Source: an uncultured Bacteroidales bacterium
GTDB taxonomy: Bacteria; Bacteroidota; Bacteroidia; Bacteroidales; Bacteroidaceae
Direction of reading: 5' to 3'
Length of the DNA: 40,979 nucleotides
Assembly (NCBI GenBank): GCA_902778265.1
Contig: CACYXI010000019.1
Coordinates: forward strand, 1 to 40,979
The notes under the pieces were generated by a model, which saw only the letters and a list, made by a program, of their open reading frames with translations, was not told the DNA's origin and made no database searches. A program made the position numbers and the translations under genes. Every line of letters starts with the position of its first letter. Positions within the stretch are counted from its first letter, which is position 1. Below, piece after piece: positions 1 through 9,209 of this stretch.

Positions 1-1094
1 GCCGGTACGGTACATACGAACCTTACGTCCCCATCCGTCCTTCTCCACGAAAGGACAGTCACAGAAAGACTGGTCTGTCAGTTCAGGCTGCTGCCAGTAG
101 CCACGGCCTACCTGTACGGAAGCGAAACATAGCTCACCTGACATGCCTCGCGGCAGCAGACGGCCATGCTGGTCGGTGACGAAACACCAGCTGTTTGCCA
201 TGGGACGGCCAATAGGGATGTTGTCATACACCATGCCTTTCTCCAGGCGGAATATGGAGATAAGGTCTGTACATTCCGTAGGGCCATAGCCGTTGAACAA
301 CTGTACATCACCGCTGACCAGACCGCTCATCTTCTCACCAGTCAGCGTCATGTAGCGTACAGGAAGGGTATAGCCCTCAAGCAACAATGTGCCTAAGGAG
401 GTGGTGTAACTGCCGCCTGTGATTCCATGTTCGTAGATGAAGTCCCTGATACCTTCCGTATCACGGCGTATCGCTTCTGGGATAATATGCACACTGGCGC
501 CTATTGTCAGCGGCGGAAACAGGTCCTGTATGTGTGCGTCGAATGTGAAGGGACGGTGAAGGCTGATTCTGTCTGATTTCCTCAGGCTAAGGGCATCGGT
601 CATGGATGCACAGTAGGAACTTAGTCCCGCATGGTGGAGCATCGCTCCCTTGGGAATGCCAGTAGAGCCGGAGGTGTATACCATGTAGGCCAGGCCGTCT
701 GGTGTGGCAAGGTTAATGGGGTCTGTCATCTCGCTGAAGTCCACGTCATCGATAAAGATGACCTGCATCCCTTCAGGCAGGTTTATCCCCTGTGACAGTT
801 TCTCCTCCAGCAGGTCATGACTGGTAATGAGCACCTTGGCCTGGCTGTCTTCCAGTATATACTGTAAGCGCCCTGCCGGGTATTCCGTATCCATGGGGAC
901 ATAGGCACCGCCTGCCTTCATGACGGCGATGACAGAGAGAGGGAACTCCTTCACGCGGTCGAGCAGGATGCAGACAAAACAGTCTGGCTGCACTCCGGCG
1001 TCTGTCAGCAGGTGAGCCAGCAGATTAGAGCGTCTGGATAGATCGGCGTAGGTCAGCTGGCTATTCCCATCTACCACAGCTGTCCGCTCTGGAG
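1..1094 (-). pseudogene. NRPS adenylation domain, partial and out of frame with its condensation domain
   Basis: Amino-acid-activating (adenylation) domain of a nonribosomal peptide synthetase. The minus strand is open from about 1094 to the window edge and shows the core motifs in order: LTYADLSRRSN (A1), MKAGGAYVPMD (A2), YTSGSTGIPKG (A3), FTFDAHIQDLF (A4), NGYGPTE (A5), GELCFASVQVGRGYW (A6) and the beginning of YRTG(D) (A7) at the edge. The substrate cannot be named: by rough alignment to GrsA the pocket begins D-A-Q, which I do not recognise. The frame starts abruptly at PERTAVVDG, directly behind the condensation domain but in another frame, and the usual linker of about 27 residues is absent. 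A GTG overlapping the upstream TAG (GTGGTAG) could allow coupled re-initiation, but loss of the linker makes an inactivating deletion likelier. The rest of the gene lies outside the window. Confidence 0.85.
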
Positions 1095-2360
1095 CCTGAT
1101 CAGCTCTGCCTGCTCGGCTTTGGTAACCAGGCTGAGCGATGACAATGGCGACTGCGGATGCAGCATCATGTCTTGCGCCACTGTCTTTACCGTCTGCACC
1201 ATAGTTCGCAGGAAGCCTGGGCTGTAAAGCCGGTCGGAAGACTCTGCACGGAGGTCATACTGACCATCGCGCTCTACGACAGTGAACGTCAGGTCGCTGC
1301 ACGTCGTGTTGGAGTCCAGGCGACAACAGGGATAGCTTTCCTCGCCAAGCTTTATTTCCTCGGTGATTCCACCGCTGTAAAAGTTGAAGCTGATACCCGG
1401 CTTCATCTGGAGGTCACGGCAGAAATGGCTGAAGGGATAACTCCCATGACGGATGGTGCCCATCAGTTCGGTACGGAACGACTTGACAAAATCCGTAACC
1501 TTTGTGTCTGGATTCACCAGTGCCCTGACAGGTACTGTGCGTACAAACATACCAAATGCCTCCCTGAGCCGGCGCTGAATCCTGCCGTGGCTCGTAGTGG
1601 TAAAGACAGAACTGCTTTCCCTGCCTACAACAGAAAGCGTATAGGCAAATGCCGCCATCAGCAGCAGATTGGGAGCTGTGTCGTATCGTCTGCACCACTC
1701 AGCGACCTCTGCCATGGGCAGATGCCCATCGTATCTGATATACTTGCCTAATGGATCGCTGACGGACTCAGACAGGGAGAGGGCCTCACAACCCTGGTAA
1801 TGCTGGCGGAAGTATTCCCTGTCCTTTTCGTAAGCGGCAGTGTGAAATGTCGATTCTTCATCTTCTGCCCATGAGAGCAGACTATATGATGGCTTAGGCA
1901 ATGACTTACCTGCGTAGGCTAACGGCAGATATACCTTTCCGAAAAGCAGGGCAACGGACGTTCCGTCAGCAATGAGATGGGAGAAATCAACGAGAAACAC
2001 AATCCTGTCAGGAGTCTCTATCAGGTGGAAACGGCAGAGTACGTCGTTGAAAGGGTCGAAGGGTCTTAGAGCCGTCTGGAGATATTCCTCACATTCGGAT
2101 TCCGACAGCGTGAGCCTGAATATTGGCAACTCCCTTGTTTCGTCAACCGTTTGCCGCAGCTCATCATCCTCTGTCAGAAAACGGATGCGAAATGCCGGAC
2201 AATTGGCATAGATGGTCCTGAGTGCCTGCTCAAAGCGGTCAAGGTCAATACTCTTGGGTAAAGAAGTCATGTATCCCAGGTTATATTGTGTCATCTGGGG
2301 ATGCTGTATCATCTCAAGGAAGACGCCTAACTGCGATTGTGACAAAGGATATGTCTTCAT
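1071..2360 (-). CDS. NRPS condensation domain, N-terminal (broken synthetase)
   Basis: First domain of the peptide synthetase, a starter-type condensation domain because it begins at residue 3 with YPLSQSQLGVF and nothing precedes it. The HHxxxDG active-site motif appears as SHLIADG (residues 127-133), which keeps the second, catalytic His and the Asp. The reading frame ends with TAG right after the end of the domain (SLVTKAEQAELIRL), where an intact enzyme would run on into its adenylation domain. It starts 16 bases after the MATE gene and is the last visible member of the exporter operon, so the exporters probably served its product. As it stands the 429-residue product is a lone condensation domain and is unlikely to make peptide without the rest. 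Confidence 0.85.
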   Translation of the reverse strand: MKTYPLSQSQLGVFLEMIQHPQMTQYNLGYMTSLPKSIDLDRFEQALRTIYANCPAFRIRFLTEDDELRQTVDETRELPIFRLTLSESECEEYLQTALRPFDPFNDVLCRFHLIETPDRIVFLVDFSHLIADGTSVALLFGKVYLPLAYAGKSLPKPSYSLLSWAEDEESTFHTAAYEKDREYFRQHYQGCEALSLSESVSDPLGKYIRYDGHLPMAEVAEWCRRYDTAPNLLLMAAFAYTLSVVGRESSSVFTTTSHGRIQRRLREAFGMFVRTVPVRALVNPDTKVTDFVKSFRTELMGTIRHGSYPFSHFCRDLQMKPGISFNFYSGGITEEIKLGEESYPCCRLDSNTTCSDLTFTVVERDGQYDLRAESSDRLYSPGFLRTMVQTVKTVAQDMMLHPQSPLSSLSLVTKAEQAELIRLQSGQLW

Positions 2361-2376
2361 ATATTTTCCTATTTCG

Positions 2377-4137
2377 TTATTTTTTGATATTCAGGTATAG
2401 ACAATTCAATCCATTGGCATATTTGTAATTGACCTCATCGCAGAGCCCCTTTACAATATCTAAGCCTATCTGTTCTTCATCTATCACGTCATGCTGTCCC
2501 GGCTGATAGCTCACCAATGGGTTGTATGCCTTGCCCACGTCCTTTACGATGATGGAAAGACGTGTGGGCTGGTCGATAATACTCACGTCGAAGGAGTCTT
2601 GTTTCTGTTCTTTTTTCCCCATATCATATTGGTGAAACATGATCTCCTCCAGAACATGCTGTACCTTCGTCATGCGCTCCTCCCCAATGTCGAAAATACT
2701 GACGTAGAAAAGAAGGTCGTTAAGTTTGCTGTCCACGTCGTCAAAATCGTAGCGCACACTAACAGAAAAAGAATCAAGATTGCCTATGGTAGATATGAGG
2801 TATATCCTATGGATGGCGACCTTACGCCTCGACATAAAATATGGAATACCAAGGGAAATGAGCATGAGTGTCCACATGCCTATGGGGAAGGCTATCCATA
2901 CGTTTGATGGAATCCAGTAGGAGCATGCCAGGAAGGGAATCAGAACACAAGCCACCAAACCCAGTATCAGGCCTGTGGCAAGTTTGGCCCTTTTTGTAAT
3001 AAGATAAATGTTAACCAGCATGATTGTCACCGCCAGGGGAATCAGTACTAAGCTGAACAGACGCAGGGGCTGTTCTGATATTGTCAGGAGAGCCTCATCC
3101 GCTCCGAAAAGCCGTGCCAGGAAAGACGGGAAGAGGAAAAGCAGCAGGGTGGTCAGTCCCGCTCCACCCAACACTCTCCTGAAGACACTGTCGAACAGCC
3201 GCCGCATACCGTTCCAGTCCTGTTCGCCATAGAGTCTGCCTCCAATACCAGTGATGGCACCGCATGCACCTCCGACTAAGAGCATGCCGATGGAGAACAT
3301 CTGCATGCAGACACTGAGGATAAACATACCGTCGGCTCCCTGTATATGCATGATGATGGCATTCAAGCCCAACAGCATGACTGCCACGGAGACCATGTTT
3401 ACGGCATTTGGCAGTCCACGAAGCAGGCACTTACCCCCCAGCTTCAGCGAATCTATGGACAAGGGGAGTTCGAAACGGAAAGGTCGCGGTTCTTTTGTAA
3501 GGTATGGCACATAGCTGAGAATGGCAACCACAGAGCTCAGGGCCGAGGCAATGGCAGCGCCTTTCATGCCCAGCTGGAAGTGGACTACCAGCAACAGGTC
3601 GAGCAGGATGTTTGCCGACGTAAGGATAATCATTGCTTTGGTTACCAGGCGGGGACGACCGCAGATTTCTATGAACTGGCCGAGGCTCATGGCTAAAAGG
3701 GTCACCACACCTCCTATAAAGGAAATGGGAAGATAGTCTGCCAGAAAGGGGAGCAGACGCTCATCATCGGTGATCATGTGTGAGATAGGGTCTGCCCAAA
3801 TACATAAAGCAGTGGCAAGCAGGCCATTTAGCACTGTCACGCCGACAAGGCTCAAGGTAAAGATGCGGTTTACCTGCCTGTACTGCTGATTGCCGATGGC
3901 TGGCGCCATCAGCAGTGATGCCCCCGCGAATATGATTAATCCCAATAGTGAGGAAACTGACAGAATCGGGGATGACAGCATAATAGTCGAGATGGCATCA
4001 GCACTCAACTTGTTGCTGACGATGATTCCGTCGACAGTGATATTGACTTGTCCGACAACAGAACTCAGGATTGCAGCTATCATATATACCTGCAGCGAGT
4101 GGTTGATGACGTATGAGTTCCTTCTCTCTTCCTTCAT
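2377..4137 (-). CDS. MATE-family efflux transporter fused to an RsbW-like HATPase domain
   Basis: Residues 1 to about 445 form a 12-helix MATE (multidrug and toxin extrusion) antiporter, starting in typical style with INHSLQVYMIAAILSSVVGQ and a VDGI motif. Residues about 450-586 are an anti-sigma-factor-type GHKL ATPase domain: an N-box-like LEEIMFHQY, a DxGxxxNP box (VKDVGKAYNP) and a terminal IGLDIVKGLCDEVNY typical of RsbW/HATPase_c_2. The conserved N-box Asn appears to be His, so nucleotide binding or kinase activity may be altered. It lies between the TolC-like gene (77-base gap) and the NRPS gene (16-base gap), which suggests export of the NRPS product or self-protection. The cytoplasmic ATPase tail could gate transport or sense a partner; that part is inference. 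Confidence 0.88.
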   Translation of the reverse strand: MKEERRNSYVINHSLQVYMIAAILSSVVGQVNITVDGIIVSNKLSADAISTIMLSSPILSVSSLLGLIIFAGASLLMAPAIGNQQYRQVNRIFTLSLVGVTVLNGLLATALCIWADPISHMITDDERLLPFLADYLPISFIGGVVTLLAMSLGQFIEICGRPRLVTKAMIILTSANILLDLLLVVHFQLGMKGAAIASALSSVVAILSYVPYLTKEPRPFRFELPLSIDSLKLGGKCLLRGLPNAVNMVSVAVMLLGLNAIIMHIQGADGMFILSVCMQMFSIGMLLVGGACGAITGIGGRLYGEQDWNGMRRLFDSVFRRVLGGAGLTTLLLFLFPSFLARLFGADEALLTISEQPLRLFSLVLIPLAVTIMLVNIYLITKRAKLATGLILGLVACVLIPFLACSYWIPSNVWIAFPIGMWTLMLISLGIPYFMSRRKVAIHRIYLISTIGNLDSFSVSVRYDFDDVDSKLNDLLFYVSIFDIGEERMTKVQHVLEEIMFHQYDMGKKEQKQDSFDVSIIDQPTRLSIIVKDVGKAYNPLVSYQPGQHDVIDEEQIGLDIVKGLCDEVNYKYANGLNCLYLNIKK

Positions 4138-4214
4138 GATAAATAATAGTGTTTTAACTATCGCAAGCTCGATTGCTCCTCGTCTCCTCGTACATGCAAA
4201 ACTTGTAAATAATG

Positions 4215-5549
4215 TTATTTTTGTGAGTAATAAAATTCCAGGATCTTCTGACGTATCATACTTTCATACTTGGCTTGTATGGCATCCTGCTGGGCTTTGT
4301 GGAATTTCTGTCGGGCTTGCAAAAGATCGAAGATGCTGGAACGGCCTTCTTCGTAACGTATTTCTTCGTATTCCACACTAATGCGGCTGGCTTCACAGGC
4401 CTTGACCGATGACTGGTGCTTCTTCTGAGCTACAGTTGCATTGTAATAGGCATTCTGGATGTCTTCACGCAACTTTAGCTTGGCATCCTCGAGGGCGAGA
4501 CGCTGGTGGAGTATCTCATTAGAGGCATGTTTTACACTGTTGCGAGTCTGGAAGCGGTTGAAGATGGGGTAGGAAAGCGACAGGCCTATAACTTCACCCA
4601 AATTGCTGTGAAGCTGATGACCGAAACTGCCGAGACCTCCCTGGTGGAACAAGTTGTAATAGGCAGTTCCTATGCTACCCGTCAGGTTGAGTTGGGGATA
4701 ATAGTCTGCCTTTCTAACCTTCAACAAGGATTCGCTCTGGCGGATACCTGCCTGCGCAGAAATGATGGTAGGCCAACTGTCAACGGTGGACTCATAGATT
4801 GTCTGTGGCATCTGAAGTGTAGCGTCAGAAGAAAGTCCCAGAGACTGTTCGTCCTCAACGATACGGAAACCTTCGATATCAGGCATGTTAAGGGCGTGTG
4901 CCAGAGTTAGTAAGGACAGAGTATATTGCCCCTCATCATTTGTCAGTGTATGCTCGTCAAGAGCCAACTGCGCCTCGGCATCAGCTTGTTCGCTACGTGG
5001 GCGTTTACCCTCTTCCACCAGAATGGCTGCACGTCTTACCATCTCGCGGCTGGTCTCCACCTGCTTACGCGATACATCGGCCATGCCCTTATAATAAAGA
5101 CTTTGCAGGTAATAGGCGGCTACCTGAATGGAGATGTCTTTTTTAGCTGCTTCCAAGTTGGCAGTGGCAGACATCAGCGAGAATCTGTCAGCCTGAATCT
5201 GATTCTTGGTCTTAAAACCGTCGAACAATGGCATCGAGGCTCTTACAGATCCTGTTGTGGCGGAACCGTCCTCGGCAAGTGAGACACTGCCATTGCCTGA
5301 CGCTGCCCCAGGATTGTTGAAACCGAACATCTGGCTCATGTCCAAATTGAGGTCTGGCAGCCATGCATTCTTCGATGTGTTGAGTGCTATCTCCTGTTGG
5401 CTGATGGCCAGCGCACGTTCCTGCACATTGATATTATGGCTGATGGCATAGTCGATGCACTCATCAAGCGTATAGGCATGTTGCTGAGCTCTTGCTGCTG
5501 ACAGTGCAGCTAAGAGTATAGCCACGGATGTTATCATCTTATATTTCAT
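4215..5549 (-). CDS. TolC-family outer membrane efflux protein
   Basis: Outer-membrane channel of a tripartite efflux pump. Residues 1-21 are a signal peptide ending AARA; then follow YTLDECIDYAISHNINVQ and two long helical repeats rich in A, Q and E, as in the outer-membrane efflux protein family. The 444-residue length is normal. The second repeat carries the typical LSYPIFNRFQTRNSV and ends with a heptad-rich helix. It starts 8 bases after the adaptor stop codon, so it is co-transcribed with the MacAB-like genes upstream and supplies their exit duct. No internal damage seen. Confidence 0.93.
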   Translation of the reverse strand: MKYKMITSVAILLAALSAARAQQHAYTLDECIDYAISHNINVQERALAISQQEIALNTSKNAWLPDLNLDMSQMFGFNNPGAASGNGSVSLAEDGSATTGSVRASMPLFDGFKTKNQIQADRFSLMSATANLEAAKKDISIQVAAYYLQSLYYKGMADVSRKQVETSREMVRRAAILVEEGKRPRSEQADAEAQLALDEHTLTNDEGQYTLSLLTLAHALNMPDIEGFRIVEDEQSLGLSSDATLQMPQTIYESTVDSWPTIISAQAGIRQSESLLKVRKADYYPQLNLTGSIGTAYYNLFHQGGLGSFGHQLHSNLGEVIGLSLSYPIFNRFQTRNSVKHASNEILHQRLALEDAKLKLREDIQNAYYNATVAQKKHQSSVKACEASRISVEYEEIRYEEGRSSIFDLLQARQKFHKAQQDAIQAKYESMIRQKILEFYYSQK

Positions 5550-5557
5550 ATCGCTCT

Positions 5558-6658
5558 TTACTTTTTAATTCCTCGCAGATGGTCTTCGGCATTTACGCCT
5601 TGGAGTATCTCCACATAGATGCCATTGCTGATACCCACCTTGACTGGTATGCGTTCCCATTCTTGTGACGAGAGATCCTCCGGGCTGGAGGTGAGGCGAT
5701 AGACGAAAGCCGAGTCTGCATCGAACACCACTGATGCTTCATCGATGGAGAGCACACCCTTGTGCTCCTCAGTGACTACACGGGCATTGACACTGTAGCC
5801 AGAGCGGATATCGACGCCATCGGGGATGCTGGCAGCTGCCCATACCTCAAACCTGGTTACCCCGTTTTGCTCTACACCTTCTGGCGAGATATATTCCAAC
5901 GTAGCAGGCACCTTGACTTCTTGCATGGCACCGAGTACCAATGTGGTCTCCATACCAACACGGAGCCGTGCTACCTCTGTCTCATCGATGTGGCCCTTGA
6001 ACAGCACGTCGCTCATGTCGGCTACCGTGCAGATAGTGGTACCGTCGGAGAACATACTGGTAGCCGATACCGACGAACCCTCCTTGACTGGCACATTAAG
6101 CACGATGCCCGACATAGGACTGGCGACAATCGTCGTATTGATAGTTCCAGAACGTCTGGAAGCTCCTTTGGTCACGACCTCATAAGCAGCCTCGGCTGCA
6201 GTGAGTTTTTCGCGGGCCGCCTTCAGCCTTGTCTCATACTGCTGGTATTCTTCGGTGCTGATAACACCTTTTTCATACAAACGTTTGGTACGGTCCCACT
6301 CGCGCTGCTGCTCATTCAGTTCGATACGTGCACTCTCGATGGCGGTCTGGGCACTGTTGAGCTGGCTCATGTCGGGTATGACCCTGATATGAGCCAGCTC
6401 CTGACCTGCCGTTACGCGGTCACCAGGTTTGACAAGCACCTTGGTGATGACGCCTGTTATCTGGGGCTTCACACTTACCTCACGACGAGCCGAGAGCTTG
6501 CCGGTGGCCACCGTTGTTTTCTGAATGTCCCGCTTCTGAGGCGAGACCAGTTCATAGACCTCAGGCTCTGGTTGGGACTGTTTCCAAAGGAAATAGAATG
6601 TGTAAATTACGAATAGGCCTACAAGGCACCAAACGATGGTTTTGATAATCTTCTTCAT
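5558..6658 (-). CDS. MacA-like periplasmic adaptor (membrane fusion protein)
   Basis: HlyD/MacA-type adaptor linking the inner-membrane ABC pump to the TolC-like channel. A single N-terminal membrane anchor (about residues 7-25) leads into a barrel-sandwich half-motif (VKPQITGVITKVLVKPGDRV), a coiled-coil hairpin (about 100-165, with RTKRLYEKGVISTEEYQQYE) and the second half-motif (SPMSGIVLNVPVKEGSSV). Beta-barrel and membrane-proximal domains follow. At 366 residues it is of normal size. It sits 22 bases after the permease and 8 bases before the TolC gene, the standard order macB, macA, tolC in reverse transcription sense. Substrate unknown; the NRPS product is a reasonable guess from context. 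Confidence 0.92.
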   Translation of the reverse strand: MKKIIKTIVWCLVGLFVIYTFYFLWKQSQPEPEVYELVSPQKRDIQKTTVATGKLSARREVSVKPQITGVITKVLVKPGDRVTAGQELAHIRVIPDMSQLNSAQTAIESARIELNEQQREWDRTKRLYEKGVISTEEYQQYETRLKAAREKLTAAEAAYEVVTKGASRRSGTINTTIVASPMSGIVLNVPVKEGSSVSATSMFSDGTTICTVADMSDVLFKGHIDETEVARLRVGMETTLVLGAMQEVKVPATLEYISPEGVEQNGVTRFEVWAAASIPDGVDIRSGYSVNARVVTEEHKGVLSIDEASVVFDADSAFVYRLTSSPEDLSSQEWERIPVKVGISNGIYVEILQGVNAEDHLRGIKK

Positions 6659-6680
6659 ATCTTTACTATTTTTCTTTGTT

Positions 6681-7940
6681 TTATTCTTCTCTTAGGGCTT
6701 CGATGGCTTTGATGGACAACGCACGCTTAGCGGGTATCCAACCTGCTATGAGACCGCCAAGCACCAGGATCAGCAATGCTGAGATAGCGGCAACAAAGGG
6801 TACATGTGGGTTATTAAACAGACTGCCCTCCTCGGTAGTGATCTGGCTGCTTACCGTGTACAGTCCCCAGAACCCTATAATAATCCCTGTAACCCCTGCG
6901 GCCAATGTAAGCAACAGGCTCTCGCACATAATCTGACGGATGATGGCCGCCGGCTGCGCACCTAAGGCACGTCGGACGCCAATCTCCTGTGTACGTTCCT
7001 TGACAGTGACCATCATGATGTTGACGATGCCTATCAGACCGGACAGCAGCGTGCCCAAACCGACAATCCATACCAACAGGTTAATTCCATCTGACATAAC
7101 AACGACTTGACTTATCATCTTTTTATAATCATCTTCAGACAGTCCGGTCTCATCATTAGGCGCTATAGCGTGTCGCTGACGCAGCACTTCGCCTATCTGC
7201 TTAAGATAATCGCCAGACGGGTAGTCGTCATACAGTATGAAAAAGGCCATGTCCTGCTCATTGATGCGATTGTAGAGCAACTGTGCTGTGCTAATGGGTA
7301 GGTAGAGGCTTTCCGACTCGTTGGGGCCTAAATAGAAAAACGGACTTGTCTTTCGCATAACGCCAACAACCTGACAGGTGAATCCATTCAGGTGTACTTC
7401 TTTGCCTACGGCTTTTTGTCCCGGAAACAGTTTGGCTGCCGCCTGTTCGCCCAGGACACACACCTTACGGTTCTCCCGTACATCAAATTTGCTGATAAAA
7501 CGGCCTTCAACCACTCTCAACGGTGAAAAGAGATGGTAATTCTCGGTGGTACCTGCCACCATCATCATGTCGCTGTATTGCTCAGTTTTTACCAATTGCG
7601 CCCGACCAGTTGACGGAACTTCTAAAACGAGGCCCTTGTCATGGATAACGCCTGGGAACCTGTTCTCGATGGCATCAAAGTCGGCATCGGTTATATTCCA
7701 ACGGCGCCCACGCTCAAATCCCCCGTATGCAATGGTCGTGGGTCTAGAAAAGTAAGCCACGGTATTGTTAGGCATTGCTTTCATCTGTGCGGCAATACCT
7801 CCACTGAATCCCATGCCGGCGCCAATGAGGAACATCAGTATCAGAAGGCCCCAGAACACACCGAAGGCCGTCATTAACGACCGCATTTTCTGCTTCCGTA
7901 TGGACTCCCAAACCTCCTGCCAGAAATCTTGATCAAACAT
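6681..7940 (-). CDS. MacB-like ABC transporter permease (FtsX family)
   Basis: Inner-membrane permease of the four-helix MacB/FtsX type. The first helix is at about residues 20-45 (MTAFGVFWGLLILMFLIGAG), a large periplasmic domain with the MacB core follows (VVEGRFISKFDVRENRKVCVLGE), and three helices form the C-terminal FtsX domain, with VWIVGLGTLLSGLIGIVNIM followed by the cytoplasmic VKERTQEIGVRRALGA signature. It lacks its own ATPase domain, so it must use the separate ATPase at 9206-9877. It is paralogous to the next gene upstream, and the two probably form a heterodimer. Confidence 0.93.
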   Translation of the reverse strand: MFDQDFWQEVWESIRKQKMRSLMTAFGVFWGLLILMFLIGAGMGFSGGIAAQMKAMPNNTVAYFSRPTTIAYGGFERGRRWNITDADFDAIENRFPGVIHDKGLVLEVPSTGRAQLVKTEQYSDMMMVAGTTENYHLFSPLRVVEGRFISKFDVRENRKVCVLGEQAAAKLFPGQKAVGKEVHLNGFTCQVVGVMRKTSPFFYLGPNESESLYLPISTAQLLYNRINEQDMAFFILYDDYPSGDYLKQIGEVLRQRHAIAPNDETGLSEDDYKKMISQVVVMSDGINLLVWIVGLGTLLSGLIGIVNIMMVTVKERTQEIGVRRALGAQPAAIIRQIMCESLLLTLAAGVTGIIIGFWGLYTVSSQITTEEGSLFNNPHVPFVAAISALLILVLGGLIAGWIPAKRALSIKAIEALREE

Positions 7941-7979
7941 CTTTGTTATTTACAATTTGACAATTTACAATTAGATAAT

Positions 7980-9209
7980 TTATGATGTCAGCGCATCCAC
8001 GAGTTTGATGGTGACGGCCCTTTTTGCCGGCACATAGCCGGCTGCGATGCCAGCCAACACCATGATGACATTACACCCGACAACCGCACCAAGCTGAACG
8101 GTGGGATCGGAAAAATAGGGGACGCTATCACCCAGGGCTGCCGACAGTAACTGAGTCAGTCCGATGCCAAGCATCATACCAATATAGCCGAATACCATGG
8201 TAATGATGACCGATTCGATAAGCACCAGTCTGATGATACTTCCATTACTGGCTCCCATAGCCCTGCGTACGCCAAGCTCACGGGTGCGCTCACGCACCGT
8301 GATAAGCATGATGTTGGAAACGCCCACCACACCTGCTAATAGTGTGGCAATACCAATAATCCATACGAAAATACCAAGATAGGAAAGTACTTTCGTCATA
8401 TTGATCACCGTCTCAAAATCGTTTCTGATAACCAATGCTTTGCTGTCCTGAGGACTGCACCCGATACGAGGTGATATGAAATGACGGATATCGGAAGTGA
8501 GCTGGTGTAACTTGTCCATATCCTCTATGCCGGCATATTCCACCTCCATCATGCTCAATGCAGGTTTTGTAGGACTGTATAGTGCCATCACTGTAGAGAT
8601 GGGCGCATAAGCACTGATGGTTTGATAGCCTTCAAAAAGAAAACGGCACTCTCCTACCACTAAAAAGGTGTTTCCGTCGAAGTTCACCTCCCGTCCTACA
8701 GGATTATTCTCACCAAACATCTCGCGACACATACGGCTGGAAAGCACACAGACTTTTCGCTGCTCCTTAATATCAGTATGGTTGATATCGCGCCCGCGAG
8801 AAATCTTATAGTATTGTGCAATAATGTAACCCGGAGTACAACCCGTTAAGGACGTGCTCACATACTCGCTCCCGCTGACAGCCTGCACGGCCTGATTGAA
8901 CGTGGGATACACATTAGTGACATAATCGAAATGCCGGTTCCGCAGTGCCTCTGCATCTTCAAGGGTCATTTCCACCATACGGTCAGTATTCATGCCGTTC
9001 CAGGGTATGGAGGTTTTACCTGTGGTGAGTGTGACGAGCTGAGGCATATCGAGATTGGCGCTCTTGTAGACGCCTTTCTGGATACCTCCAGCCGAACCCA
9101 GCAGTGTCACCAGGATGAACATGCCCCAACCGATGGCAAACCCAGTGAGCATGATGCGTTGGCGGTTGCTTTGCATGGAGGCTTTTACCTCTTCTATGAG
9201 ATCCTTCAT
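7980..9209 (-). CDS. MacB-like ABC transporter permease, second subunit
   Basis: Second FtsX-family permease, 409 residues, same layout as its neighbour: one N-terminal helix (MLTGFAIGWGMFILVTLLGS), a periplasmic MacB domain with QRKVCVLSSRMCREMFGENNP, then three helices with the VRERTRELGVRRAMGAS coupling motif. Its start overlaps the ATPase stop by four bases (9206-9209), which indicates translational coupling and a defined subunit ratio. With the ATPase and the other permease it builds a MacAB-TolC-like or LolCDE-like mechanotransmission exporter. Confidence 0.93.
   Translation of the reverse strand: MKDLIEEVKASMQSNRQRIMLTGFAIGWGMFILVTLLGSAGGIQKGVYKSANLDMPQLVTLTTGKTSIPWNGMNTDRMVEMTLEDAEALRNRHFDYVTNVYPTFNQAVQAVSGSEYVSTSLTGCTPGYIIAQYYKISRGRDINHTDIKEQRKVCVLSSRMCREMFGENNPVGREVNFDGNTFLVVGECRFLFEGYQTISAYAPISTVMALYSPTKPALSMMEVEYAGIEDMDKLHQLTSDIRHFISPRIGCSPQDSKALVIRNDFETVINMTKVLSYLGIFVWIIGIATLLAGVVGVSNIMLITVRERTRELGVRRAMGASNGSIIRLVLIESVIITMVFGYIGMMLGIGLTQLLSAALGDSVPYFSDPTVQLGAVVGCNVIMVLAGIAAGYVPAKRAVTIKLVDALTS

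Noticed and set aside
1158-1751. Long plus-strand open frame
   Set aside because: It is antisense to the condensation domain, with no promoter, ribosome site or protein-like composition.
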